A stretch of 33,550 nucleotides of DNA, taken from Pseudogulbenkiania sp. Lineage in GTDB: Bacteria > Pseudomonadota > Gammaproteobacteria > Burkholderiales > Chromobacteriaceae. The notes beneath the pieces are model-generated. The model did no database searches. It worked only from the letters and a program-made list of their open reading frames with translations, and was not told the origin of the DNA. Both the position numbers and the translations under genes were made by a program. This document shows, piece by piece, positions 17,510-25,177 of this stretch; the first letter of the stretch is position 1, and each line of letters opens with the position of its first letter. Where the stretch lies: positions 1-33,550 of the forward strand of contig JAGLBD010000037.1 of assembly GCA_018260425.1 (NCBI GenBank), given 5' to 3'.

Positions 17510-17818
17510 TCATTGGGGACGTTCGTCGTGTCCGGCGATCACGCTCAAGGCGACGCCGCCACTGACAATGGCCGTTGTCAGGCGAACACCGGGTGTGGTT
17601 TCCAGTTTGGCGATAATCATCTGGCGGATTCCGTCGGACGGGACCAGCGCGATGCGCCCTTCCAATAAGGTAAAGGCCTGCCCGCACACCAGGCACAGCG
17701 CGGCCAATGCCGGCAGCACCACCATGAATGGAATCACCCAGCGTGGTGACTGTCGACCGCTCTGGAGCCGGGTGTCAGGAAGGGTCAAATCATGGGGTTC
17801 GTGTGTTGGCTGTGTCAT
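17510..17818 (-). CDS. Small single-span membrane protein, first gene of the exporter operon
   Basis: 102-residue protein of unknown family. It starts MTQPTHEPHD with GGAGAG five bases upstream. A polar N-terminus of about 30 residues is followed by one strong hydrophobic segment (about 32-52, VIPFMVVLPALAALCLVCGQAF). The C-terminal domain of about 48 residues (LVPSDGIRQMIIAKLETTPGVRL, ALSVIAGHDERPQ) would lie in the periplasm if the N-terminus is inside. It is the first gene after the -24/-12 promoter at 17847-17862, and its stop overlaps an alternative start of the adaptor gene, so it belongs to the exporter unit. It might be an accessory subunit or feed back on the kinase; both are guesses. 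Confidence 0.7.
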   Translation of the reverse strand: MTQPTHEPHDLTLPDTRLQSGRQSPRWVIPFMVVLPALAALCLVCGQAFTLLEGRIALVPSDGIRQMIIAKLETTPGVRLTTAIVSGGVALSVIAGHDERPQ

Positions 17819-17846
17819 GGTGCTCTCCGCGTTATGACTCACTAAG

Positions 17847-17862
17847 AGCAAGCAGCGTGCCA
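17847..17862 (-). promoter_or_regulatory. Sigma54 (-24/-12) promoter of the exporter operon
   Basis: On the minus strand TGGCACGCTGCTTGCT matches the sigma54 consensus TGGCAC-N5-TTGCW at every fixed position, including the GG and GC pair ten bases apart. The start codon of the 102-residue gene is about 30 bases downstream, which leaves a short leader. The upstream activator-type palindromes at 17924-17963 and the divergent sigma54-activator gene at 18020 make the context coherent. Confidence 0.9.
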
Positions 17863-17923
17863 ACACCTGAAATCACCGTATTTCAATCACTTGCCAACCA
17901 GAACGGCCTTTACCGGTCGCGAC

Positions 17924-17963
17924 ACTGTCCGGAAATGGACAGTCAACTGTCCACCTCCGGACA
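17924..17963. promoter_or_regulatory. Two tandem palindromic activator-binding sites (TGTCC-N6-GGACA)
   Basis: Site 1 is ACTGTCC (17924-17930), six bases, GGACAGT (17937-17943). Site 2 is CTGTCC (17947-17952), six bases, GGACA (17959-17963). Their centres (17933.5 and 17955.5) are 22 bases apart, about two helical turns, so two dimers would sit on the same face of the DNA. A third GGACA half-site occurs exactly 22 bases on, at 17981-17985, without its partner half. They lie about 60-120 bases upstream of the -24/-12 promoter, the expected distance for a bacterial enhancer-binding protein. Confidence 0.8.
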
Positions 17964-18019
17964 CCTGATGGCGGGCACATGGACAAAGTGGTAGATTGCC
18001 TCGATGACGAAAGGGTGAA

Positions 18020-19360
18020 ATGAAAACTGCCAACATTCTGATTATCGAGGATGATCCGGACGTCGCCTGCGCGGCACGGCTGGTGCTCCGCCATGCCGGA
18101 CACCTGACCTGCCTCGACCATCCCGACGCGCTGGAAACGCTGGACCGCGCACCGGATCTGGTGCTGCTGGACATGAATTTCACCTGGGGACGCAGCGACG
18201 GACGTGAAGGCTTGTCGGTGCTGGCGCGTCTGAAAACCTTGCCTGCCCCACCCGAAGTCATCGTCATGACCGCCTATGCCGACATTCCGTTGGCGGTGGA
18301 AGCCCTGAAACTGGGTGCTTTCGATTTCATTACCAAGCCCTGGGACAACGCCAAGCTGCTTGCCACGGTGAACAGTGCGCTGGAGCAGCGCGCACAGCGC
18401 ACCGACCCGCAACACGCCGACGGTTTGCTGGGTCGTTCACCCGCCATGGAACGGTTACGTGCCATGATCGCCAGCGTCGGGCCCACCGATGCCAATGTGA
18501 TGATCCTCGGCGAAAACGGGGTAGGCAAAGAGCTGGTGGCGCGCGCCTTGCATCGCGCATCGCGCCGCCATGAGGCCGTATTCCTTTCGGTCGACATGGG
18601 TACACTGCCGGAGACCACCTTCGAAAGCGAACTGTTCGGCCATCGTCGCGGAGCATTCACCGACGCGAGGGAAGCGCGTGCCGGACGCTTCCAGAGCGCG
18701 GCCGGCGGGACACTGTTTCTCGACGAAGTCGGCAATCTTCCCTTGCACCTGCAAGCCAAGCTGCTGACGGCACTGGAGCGACGCGAAATTACCCCGCTGG
18801 GTGCCGACCGGCCGGTCGCCGTCGACGTACGTATTGTCAGCGCCACCAATCTGGATGAACTGCGGCTATTCGACCCTCAGGTGTTTCGCAGCGACTTGTT
18901 GTTCCGTCTCAATACCATCGTGCTGCGCATCCCGCCGTTGCGGGAACGTCGCGAGGATATTCCACTGTTGGTCGGGCATTTTCTGGCGCACTATGCGGCC
19001 CATTACGGCAAGCCCGTCCCGGAACCGCTGGATGACACCACCCTGGCAGCGTTATGTCGCCATGACTGGCCAGGCAATGTCCGGGCCTTGCGTCATGCTT
19101 GCGAACAGGCGGTGATTCTTGGCATGTCCCCCCGATTGCGGGCCGCGGACTTCGGTCTGGAGCTGCCCGGCCAATCCCCTCCCGGCCGCAGTGTGCCCGC
19201 CAGTCAGTCGCCGCTCTCCTCCAGCACCCTGAACGAGCAGGAGCGCGAGACCATCCGTCAGGCCATGGAATCGACGGCCGGCAATGTCAGTGAAGCGGCT
19301 CGTCTACTTGGCCTGTCGCGTGGCGCACTCTATCGTCGACTGGACAAACATGGCCTTTAA
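18020..19360 (+). CDS. NtrC-family sigma54-dependent response regulator
   Basis: 446 residues in three domains. The receiver (about 4-120) has D11 D12, phospho-acceptor D51 and K106 in FITKPWD, with a small insert after D51 (NFTWGRSDGREG). The AAA+ domain (about 135-375) has Walker A GENGVGKE (164-171), the sigma54-contact loop GAFTDA (211-216) in place of the usual GAFTGA, Walker B TLFLDEVG (about 231-238) and the R-finger region RSDLLFRLNTIVLRIPPLRER. A Fis-type helix-turn-helix ends the protein (about 410-446, NVSEAARLLGLSRGALYRRL). It should bind the palindromes at 17924-17963 and drive the exporter promoter. Start: AAGGGTG precedes the ATG. Its stop overlaps the kinase start by 11 bases. 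Confidence 0.95.
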   Translation: MKTANILIIEDDPDVACAARLVLRHAGHLTCLDHPDALETLDRAPDLVLLDMNFTWGRSDGREGLSVLARLKTLPAPPEVIVMTAYADIPLAVEALKLGAFDFITKPWDNAKLLATVNSALEQRAQRTDPQHADGLLGRSPAMERLRAMIASVGPTDANVMILGENGVGKELVARALHRASRRHEAVFLSVDMGTLPETTFESELFGHRRGAFTDAREARAGRFQSAAGGTLFLDEVGNLPLHLQAKLLTALERREITPLGADRPVAVDVRIVSATNLDELRLFDPQVFRSDLLFRLNTIVLRIPPLRERREDIPLLVGHFLAHYAAHYGKPVPEPLDDTTLAALCRHDWPGNVRALRHACEQAVILGMSPRLRAADFGLELPGQSPPGRSVPASQSPLSSSTLNEQERETIRQAMESTAGNVSEAARLLGLSRGALYRRLDKHGL

Positions 19361-20543
19361 CCTCAACCGGCAATGGCGTATCCCGCTGGCCGCCCTGCTT
19401 CTGGCGGGGTGTTGCGCTTTCATTGCCCTGCATGCTGACTCGCCACGCCGGGTCGTGGTTGGAAGCCTGCTCGGACTGGCGGCTTTTGGCCTCCTGGTGC
19501 GCGACAGTAAAACACTATCGCCAGCTCCCGCCCTTATCCTCACCGACCCCCCGCCCACTAGCGGTGACTCGACGCGCATCGCGGCACTGGAAGCCCGGCT
19601 GGAACATGCTCCGGTCGCCTTGTTTTCCATCAGAGCAGCTAGCGTCGAGAGCTGTAACGCTCACGCCCGTCGCCTGTATGCCAGAGCACGCGACTCACTG
19701 GAGCAGGCCCTGACGCTGAACGCTTCGCGTCGGGCCTTGATCGACTATGAAACCGAAGCGGGGCGTGAACGGGCACTGATCGCCAGTGCCGACCTGAAGG
19801 TGTGGGGCAATGCCGAACGCATCGTGGCGGTCATGCCGGTGGAAAGCGAACTGGAGGCCGAGACACTGAAGGCCTGGCAACAGCTGGTGAGGGTATTGAC
19901 TCACGAGATCATGAACTCGCTGACGCCGGTGGCGTCGCTGTCGCAAACTGCCGCCGAAATGCTGGAGGAGAGGGCCTCCGAACTCCCTGCCGGACTCGCC
20001 GGTGAACTCGGCGGCGCCATGCGCGCGGTATCGCGGCGAGCCGCCAATCTAGCGGACTTCGTCACCGGATTTCGCAGCCTGTCGGCCATCGGTCCGGCTC
20101 ACCCGCAGGCCATCGATATCAAGGCATGGTTCGACGACATGGCCAGACTGGTGGAGCCAGAGTGGAGCGAGCGTGGCGGACAGGTACGTTTTATCGTCGA
20201 GACCGGCGCGTTGACCCTGATGGCCGATCGCACCCAATTGGAACAGGCCTTGATCAATCTGCTGCGCAATGCGGCCAATGCCACGCAGCACACCGCGCAC
20301 CCGGAAGTCACCATCGCGGCCAGGCTGTCACGCACCGGGCGCTTGCTGATCGAGGTCACCGATAACGGGCCGGGCATTCCCGAGGCCATTGCGGCACAGA
20401 TTTTTACACCGTTCTTTACCACACATCCGGGGGGACAGGGCATCGGTCTCGCGCTGACCCGCCAATTGGTGCATGCCAATGGCGGTACGGTACGCCATAT
20501 CCGCAATCTGTCGGGCGGCGCCTGTTTTCTGCTGACGTTCTAA
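19350..20543 (+). CDS. Intramembrane-type sensor histidine kinase paired with the sigma54 regulator
   Basis: 397 residues. Two membrane helices (about 11-28 and 34-50) are joined by only some five to seven residues, so there is practically no periplasmic sensor. A PAS-like region (about 78-165, LEHAPVALFSIRAASVESCNAHARRLYARA) follows. HisKA has H185 in VLTHEIMNSLTPVASLSQ, which is the NtrB/NtrY-like H-box. The HATPase domain has LINLLRNAANA (N box, N307), DNGPGIP (338-344), FTPFFTT and GGQGIGLAL (361-369). The start ATG at 19350 lies inside the end of the regulator gene, indicating translational coupling. Kinases with such short loops often sense within the membrane or through a partner transporter; here the divergent exporter is the obvious candidate. 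That is inference. Confidence 0.92.
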   Translation: MAFNLNRQWRIPLAALLLAGCCAFIALHADSPRRVVVGSLLGLAAFGLLVRDSKTLSPAPALILTDPPPTSGDSTRIAALEARLEHAPVALFSIRAASVESCNAHARRLYARARDSLEQALTLNASRRALIDYETEAGRERALIASADLKVWGNAERIVAVMPVESELEAETLKAWQQLVRVLTHEIMNSLTPVASLSQTAAEMLEERASELPAGLAGELGGAMRAVSRRAANLADFVTGFRSLSAIGPAHPQAIDIKAWFDDMARLVEPEWSERGGQVRFIVETGALTLMADRTQLEQALINLLRNAANATQHTAHPEVTIAARLSRTGRLLIEVTDNGPGIPEAIAAQIFTPFFTTHPGGQGIGLALTRQLVHANGGTVRHIRNLSGGACFLLTF

Positions 20544-20544
20544 T

Positions 20545-20658
20545 TCAGCTGGCCAGCCAGGCCAGCAGGCACACCGCCACAAAGATCAGGAACAAGGCCA
20601 AGGCATTGCGCAGACGGGTTCTACGGGCTTCTTCGGGACGTACGCAGCACGATTTCAT
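20545..20658 (-). CDS. 37-residue single-span membrane peptide
   Basis: A short open frame, ATG at 20658 to TGA at 20545, translates to MKSCCVRPEEARRTRLR followed by a hydrophobic segment (about residues 18-37, NALALFLIFVAVCLLAWLAS). AAGG sits eight bases before the ATG. A Cys pair at 4-5, a charged middle, and one clean membrane span ending at the C-terminus suggest a real small inner-membrane protein with its N-terminus inside. It is convergent with the kinase gene (one base between stops) and divergent from dapC. No known family comes to mind. Confidence 0.55.
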   Translation of the reverse strand: MKSCCVRPEEARRTRLRNALALFLIFVAVCLLAWLAS

Positions 20659-20711
20659 GGCTGGAACCTTGGAGAAAATCAACACCGGATTATCCGCCGG
20701 TGCGGAACGGT

Positions 20712-20741
20712 TTTACAACTCTGGCGGGCTTTCTTTAAGAT
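20712..20741 (+). promoter_or_regulatory. Probable sigma70 promoter for dapC-dapD
   Basis: TTTACA (20712-20717) and TAAGAT (20736-20741) are separated by 18 bases, with the dapC start about 30 bases further. A perfect six-base inverted repeat, CACCGG/CCGGTG (20683-20702), lies just upstream and could be an operator or a chance palindrome. Confidence 0.5.
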
Positions 20742-20770
20742 AGTCGGTTCCACTCTTTCCCCATGGCGCC

Positions 20771-22006
20771 ATGATGAACTCACGCCTTGACGACTTGCAG
20801 CCTTACCCGTTCCAGCGCTTGCGAACGCTGTTTGCCGATCTGGAGCCCCCCGGGCACCTCGCCCCCATCGACTTGTCGATCGGTGAACCGCGCCATCCTG
20901 CGCCGGAGGTGCTGAAATCGGCGTTGACCGCGGCACTGTCCGGACTGTCAGGCTATCCGGCCACAGCCGGATCGAGCGAATTGCGTGAAGCGGCCGCCGC
21001 CTGGTTGCAGCGCCGCTATGGCGTCGATATTCCGGCAGCAGACAGCATCCTGCCGGTGAACGGCAGTCGCGAAGCCCTGTTTGCATTTGTCCAGAGCGTG
21101 ATTGATCCGCACGACCCGGTACGTCCGGTCGTCATCTCGCCCAATCCCTTCTACCAGATTTATGAAGGTGCCGCGCTGTTGGCCGGGGCCGAGCCTTACT
21201 TTGTCAATTGCCGCTCCGACACCCGTTTTCTGCCGGACTGGAGCGAGGTACCCGACGTAATCTGGCAACGCACCCGGCTGGTTTTTGTCTGCAGCCCGGG
21301 CAACCCGACCGGCACGGTGATGTCGCAGTCCGATTGGCAAACCCTGTTTGCCCTGCAGGACCGCTACGGCTTCGTGATCGCCTCGGACGAGTGCTATGCG
21401 GAGATTCATTTCGGCACACCGCCGCTCGGGGTCCTCGATGCCGCCCGGCAAGCCGGCCGAAGCCACGACGGGTGCATCATGTTTACCAGTCTGTCCAAGC
21501 GCTCCAATGCCCCGGGACTGCGCTCGGGGTTTGTCGCCGGCGACCCTGCCCTGATCAAACCGTTTCTGCTCTACCGCACCTATCACGGCAGTGCGATGTC
21601 CCTGACGGTGCAACAAGCCAGTATCGCCGCCTGGAACGACGAGGCGCATGTCGCAGAAAACCGTCGCGCCTACTGTGCGAAATTCGACGCCGTGGTGCCG
21701 ATTCTGGCATCCTGTCTGGATACGGCGAAGCCGGATGCCTCATTCTATCTCTGGGCTGGCGTCCCTGGCGGCGATGACACCGAGTTTGCACGTGCACTGT
21801 ACCGGCATACCGGCGTCACGACCCTGCCCGGTTCATTTCTGGCCCGCGATGCCCACGGGGTCAATCCGGGACGCGGGTATATCCGGATTGCCCTGGTCGC
21901 ACCACTGGAATCCTGCATCGAGGCCGCGGCACGGATTGCCGCCTTCACCACAGATTACCGCAATCAGGCACGCCAACGTGCCGGCAACCGCAACGAGACA
22001 CCATGA
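20771..22006 (+). CDS. dapC: Succinyldiaminopimelate transaminase DapC
   Basis: PLP-dependent class I/II aminotransferase of the succinylase branch of lysine/diaminopimelate synthesis. It uses glutamate to convert N-succinyl-2-amino-6-oxopimelate to N-succinyl-LL-diaminopimelate. 411 residues. Fold-type I motifs: [10 protein letters not shown] near the N-terminus, CSPGNPTG (about 174-181), [10 protein letters not shown] with the pyridine-contact Asp, and the PLP lysine K243 in [15 protein letters not shown]. The RIAL segment near the C-terminus has the carboxylate-binding Arg. Specific assignment as DapC rather than a general aminotransferase rests on the adjacent dapD, 35 bases downstream. 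The start is ATGATG without a strong ribosome site; either Met is possible. Confidence 0.92.
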   Translation: MMNSRLDDLQPYPFQRLRTLFADLEPPGHLAPIDLSIGEPRHPAPEVLKSALTAALSGLSGYPATAGSSELREAAAAWLQRRYGVDIPAADSILPVNGSREALFAFVQSVIDPHDPVRPVVISPNPFYQIYEGAALLAGAEPYFVNCRSDTRFLPDWSEVPDVIWQRTRLVFVCSPGNPTGTVMSQSDWQTLFALQDRYGFVIASDECYAEIHFGTPPLGVLDAARQAGRSHDGCIMFTSLSKRSNAPGLRSGFVAGDPALIKPFLLYRTYHGSAMSLTVQQASIAAWNDEAHVAENRRAYCAKFDAVVPILASCLDTAKPDASFYLWAGVPGGDDTEFARALYRHTGVTTLPGSFLARDAHGVNPGRGYIRIALVAPLESCIEAAARIAAFTTDYRNQARQRAGNRNETP

Positions 22007-22041
22007 CAGTTTCCATTCATCTCTCCGGAGGACTCAACCAT

Positions 22042-22863
22042 ATGCACCCTATTCAGGCTCTGATCGAAGAAGCATTCGAACGCCGCGCCGAGATCACCCC
22101 GGCGACGGTCGCCCCGGAACTCAAGGCGGCCATCGACCAGGTTATCAACGAACTGGATGCCGGACGCTTGCGCGTTGCGGACAAGATCGATGGCAACTGG
22201 ATTACCCACCAATGGGTCAAGAAAGCCGTGCTGCTCTCCTTCCGCATTCACGACAATGTCGTCATGGATGATGGCGTAACCCGCTACTTCGACAAGGTAC
22301 CGAGCAAGTTCGCCGACTGGAGTGAAACCCGCTTCCGTGAAGGCGGTTTCCGTGTGGTACCGAATGCCGTTGCCCGCAAAGGCAGCTTCATCGGCCGCAA
22401 TGTGGTGCTGATGCCGTCTTATGTGAATATCGGCGCCTATGTCGACGAAGGCACCATGGTCGATACCTGGGCCACCGTCGGCTCTTGCGCCCAGATCGGT
22501 AAAAATGTTCACTTGTCCGGCGGCGTCGGCATTGGTGGCGTTCTCGAACCCCTGCAGGCCAATCCGACCATCATTGAAGACAACTGTTTCATCGGTGCAC
22601 GTTCGGAAATCGTTGAAGGCGTGATCGTCGGTGAAGGCTCGGTCATCTCCATGGGGGTGTATATCGGTCAATCCACCCGCATCTACGATCGCGAGACCGG
22701 CGAAATTCATTATGGCCGTGTCCCGGCGGGGTCCGTGGTGGTATCCGGCAGTCTGCCGTCCGCCGATGGCCGCTACAGCCTGTATGCAGCGGTTATCGTC
22801 AAGAAGGTCGATGCCCAGACCCGTTCCAAGACCAGCATCAACGATCTGTTGCGCGGCATTTAA
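22042..22863 (+). CDS. dapD: 2,3,4,5-tetrahydropyridine-2,6-dicarboxylate N-succinyltransferase DapD
   Basis: Converts tetrahydrodipicolinate and succinyl-CoA to N-succinyl-2-amino-6-oxopimelate, the step before DapC. 273 residues, against 274 in E. coli. The N-terminal helical domain opens with [17 protein letters not shown]. The middle is a left-handed beta-helix of hexapeptide repeats (about 105-215: [20 protein letters not shown], then [20 protein letters not shown] and [15 protein letters not shown]). The start ATG at 22042 is chosen over the ATG at 22003 because CGGAGGA lies nine bases before it and it gives the family's usual N-terminus. Co-transcribed with dapC. Confidence 0.97.
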   Translation: MHPIQALIEEAFERRAEITPATVAPELKAAIDQVINELDAGRLRVADKIDGNWITHQWVKKAVLLSFRIHDNVVMDDGVTRYFDKVPSKFADWSETRFREGGFRVVPNAVARKGSFIGRNVVLMPSYVNIGAYVDEGTMVDTWATVGSCAQIGKNVHLSGGVGIGGVLEPLQANPTIIEDNCFIGARSEIVEGVIVGEGSVISMGVYIGQSTRIYDRETGEIHYGRVPAGSVVVSGSLPSADGRYSLYAAVIVKKVDAQTRSKTSINDLLRGI

Positions 22864-22870
22864 TGCCTAA

Positions 22871-22905
22871 GGCGGGACAGCGGCGCGGTCAAGCCCTGTC
22901 TCGCC
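22871..22905 (+). terminator. Hairpin after dapD, terminator-like without T-run
   Basis: GGCGGGACAG (22871-22880) pairs with CTGTCTCGCC (22896-22905) over ten positions with one G-T wobble and a 15-base loop. It lies just after the dapD stop, before the mla promoter. There is no T-tract, so it may only weakly terminate or protect the 3' end. Confidence 0.4.
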
Positions 22906-22952
22906 ACCGTTGTGCACAGCACCACAAACCCACCGCCACCACACCATGTAAT

Positions 22953-22981
22953 TTGGCAGATACGCCGCAAGCCGATAGAAT
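22953..22981 (+). promoter_or_regulatory. Sigma70 promoter of the mla operon
   Basis: TTGGCA (22953-22958) and TAGAAT (22976-22981) with an ideal 17-base spacer. Predicted start near 22988 leaves a leader of about 50 bases before the GTG start of mlaF. Confidence 0.7.
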
Positions 22982-23038
22982 CTATTTATGTAAAGTTGAG
23001 CTTCAAAGCGTTTCTTCTAAAACCTTTTCGGAATCGTT

Positions 23039-23860
23039 GTGTCAATCGACCCCTTTATTGAACTCAGGAATGTCAGCTTTGCCTATGGCGAGCGGCTCAT
23101 CCTGAAGAATATCAACCTCACCATTCCACGCGGCAAGCTGGTTGCCGTGATGGGGGGTAGCGGAAGCGGCAAGACGACCCTGTTGCGACTGATCTCCGGA
23201 CAGTTCCGCGCCAAGCATGGCGAGGTCATCGTCGATGGCAAAAACGTCGGCGCGATGAACCAGCGCGAACTGTTCGAACACCGCCGCCGCATGGGCCTGC
23301 TGTTCCAGTTCGGTGCCCTGTTCACCGACTTGACGGTCTTCGAGAACATCGCCTTCCCGATCCGGGAGCATACCCGCCTGCCGGAAGCGATGATCCGTGA
23401 TTTGGTCACGCTGAAGCTCAATGCCGTTGGTCTGCGCGGTACTCAAGATCTCATGCCGGCAGAACTGTCCGGCGGCATGGCCCGCCGTATTGCGCTGGCA
23501 CGCGCCATCGCGCTCGATCCGGCGCTCATGCTCTACGATGAACCCTTCACCGGTCTCGATCCCATTTCACTGGGGGTGATCGCGCATCTGATCAAGAAAC
23601 TCAACGACGCGCTCGGCACGACCGCGATCATGGTCACTCACGATGTCCATACCTCGCTGGACATCGTCGATCACGTCTACTTTGTTTCCAATGGCGAGAT
23701 TGTTGCCGAAGGTACACCGGATGAAGTCCGCGCCTCGCCGTCGCCCTGGGTACACCAGTTCGTTTACGGAGAAGCCGATGGCCCGGTGCATTTCGCCTTC
23801 CCCGCAAAAACCCGGCTGGAAGAGGATCTTGGACTCGGCCAGGGAGGTCATCATGCTTGA
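23039..23860 (+). CDS. mlaF: Phospholipid ABC transporter ATP-binding protein MlaF
   Basis: Cytoplasmic ATPase of the MlaFEDB complex, which moves phospholipids between inner membrane and periplasmic carrier to keep the outer membrane asymmetric. 273 residues. Walker A GGSGSGKTT (39-47), Q-loop FQFGALFTDLTVFENIAFP with the Gly-Ala-Leu-Phe form typical of MlaF, signature ELSGGMARRIALARAI, Walker B LMLYDEPFTGLDP and H-loop VTHD. Starts with GTG; the ribosome site is weak (CGGA). The stop overlaps the mlaE start by eight bases. Confidence 0.96.
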   Translation: MSIDPFIELRNVSFAYGERLILKNINLTIPRGKLVAVMGGSGSGKTTLLRLISGQFRAKHGEVIVDGKNVGAMNQRELFEHRRRMGLLFQFGALFTDLTVFENIAFPIREHTRLPEAMIRDLVTLKLNAVGLRGTQDLMPAELSGGMARRIALARAIALDPALMLYDEPFTGLDPISLGVIAHLIKKLNDALGTTAIMVTHDVHTSLDIVDHVYFVSNGEIVAEGTPDEVRASPSPWVHQFVYGEADGPVHFAFPAKTRLEEDLGLGQGGHHA

Positions 23861-24638
23861 TTTTCTGTTTGCGCCGTTGCGCAAGCTGGGCCACATGACC
23901 ATCAACGCCATCTGGCGTCTGGGTTATATCAGCCGTTTTCTGGTCGCACTGCTGGCCGCCTCCGGGCAAAGCGTGCGGCGTTTCAGTCTGGTCATTCGCG
24001 AAGTCTACTTCGCCGGCGTCCTGTCGCTGATCATCATCGTCGTGTCAGGCCTGTTTGTCGGCATGGTGCTGGGACTGCAGGGCTACAATACGCTGGCGCG
24101 ATTCGGTTCCTCGGATGCACTGGGCGCCATGGTGGCTCTCGCCCTACTGCGGGAACTGGGACCGGTGCTGGCCGCCCTGCTGTTTGCCAGCCGCTCCGGG
24201 TCCGCCATGACGGCGGAAATCGGCCTGATGAAAGCGACCGAGCAACTGGACGCGATGAATATGATGGCGGTCAACCCGCTGGCGCGGGTCATTGCGCCGC
24301 GCTTCTGGGCCGGTGTGATCTCCATGCCGGTGCTGGCGGCACTGTTCAACGTCATGGGTATTTTCGGCGGCTATCTGGTCGGCGTGGTGATGATCGGCAT
24401 CGACGAAGGAACCTACTGGTCCCAGACGCGCAATGCCGTCGATCTTCACTACGACATCGTCAACGGACTGGTCAAGAGCCTGTTCTTTGGTATCGCCGTT
24501 ACCCTTATTGCCGTTTTCGAAGGCCATGAAGCGACGCCGACCGCGGCCGGCGTGTCTGCTGCGACGACCCGCACGGTCGTAACCTCGGCGCTGGTCATTC
24601 TGGCACTGGACTTCATCCTTACGGCCTTCATGTTTTAG
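23853..24638 (+). CDS. mlaE: Phospholipid ABC transporter permease MlaE
   Basis: Integral membrane permease of the Mla complex, 261 residues, with five or six hydrophobic segments. Family sequences present: VREVYFAG-like (IREVYFAGVLSLIIIVVSGLFVGMVLGLQGY), ALGAMVALALLRELGPVLAALLFASRSGSAMTAEIG, LDAMNMMAVNPLARVIAPRF, and NGLVKSLFFGIAVTLIAVFEG. Open frame extends upstream inside mlaF, but the ATG at 23853 has a strong AGGGAGGT site five bases before it and gives the usual N-terminus. Confidence 0.96.
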   Translation: MLDFLFAPLRKLGHMTINAIWRLGYISRFLVALLAASGQSVRRFSLVIREVYFAGVLSLIIIVVSGLFVGMVLGLQGYNTLARFGSSDALGAMVALALLRELGPVLAALLFASRSGSAMTAEIGLMKATEQLDAMNMMAVNPLARVIAPRFWAGVISMPVLAALFNVMGIFGGYLVGVVMIGIDEGTYWSQTRNAVDLHYDIVNGLVKSLFFGIAVTLIAVFEGHEATPTAAGVSAATTRTVVTSALVILALDFILTAFMF

Positions 24639-24646
24639 GAACAATC

Positions 24647-25144
24647 ATGTTGAAACGCTCTACTATTGATTTGTGGGTCGGGATTTTCGTCGCAATCGGC
24701 ATTGCCTCGATTGCCTTCCTGTCCCTTAAGGTGGCCAACCTCACTCCCCAAAGTGCTGACAAGACCTACGAAATCTATGCCGATTTCGACAATATCGGCG
24801 GTCTCAAGGTCAAGGCACCGGTCAAATCCTCCGGTGTACTGGTCGGGCGGGTCAGTGCCATTGCACTGGATACCAAACGTTTCGTCGCGCATGTGACCCT
24901 GACCATGGATGGCCAATTTGAGTTCAGCCGCGACACCAGCGCAGAGATCCTGACCTCGGGACTGCTGGGCGAGCAATATATCGGCCTGACCCAGGGTGGC
25001 GATCCGGAAAACCTCAAAAAGGGCGATACCATCACCTTGACCTCTTCCGCACTGGTACTGGAGCAACTGATCGGCAAATTCATGACCAGCTTTGCTGAAA
25101 AAGGCGCCTCCGGCGGTCACACCGACGCCAGCGCCGCGAACTAA
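24647..25144 (+). CDS. mlaD: MCE-domain lipid-binding protein MlaD
   Basis: 165-residue protein anchored by one N-terminal membrane helix (about 8-28, LWVGIFVAIGIASIAFLSLKV) with a periplasmic MCE domain (about 40-120, YEIYADFDNIGGLKVKAPVKSSGVLVGRVSAI, ending SGLLGEQYIGLTQGG). Six copies form a ring through which lipid passes to MlaC. A hydrophobic segment after the domain (SSALVLEQLIGKFM) matches the pore-forming helix of the family. AGGA precedes the ATG; the gene is eight bases after mlaE. Confidence 0.96.
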   Translation: MLKRSTIDLWVGIFVAIGIASIAFLSLKVANLTPQSADKTYEIYADFDNIGGLKVKAPVKSSGVLVGRVSAIALDTKRFVAHVTLTMDGQFEFSRDTSAEILTSGLLGEQYIGLTQGGDPENLKKGDTITLTSSALVLEQLIGKFMTSFAEKGASGGHTDASAAN

Positions 25145-25177
25145 CCTGCATTGACAGCTTATAGAGACAATAAGACC

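Noticed and set aside
20548-20566. Perfect seven-base hairpin GCTGGCC/GGCCAGC just after the kinase gene
   Set aside because: It has no T-tract on either strand and is inside the small membrane-peptide frame, so I do not call it a terminator.
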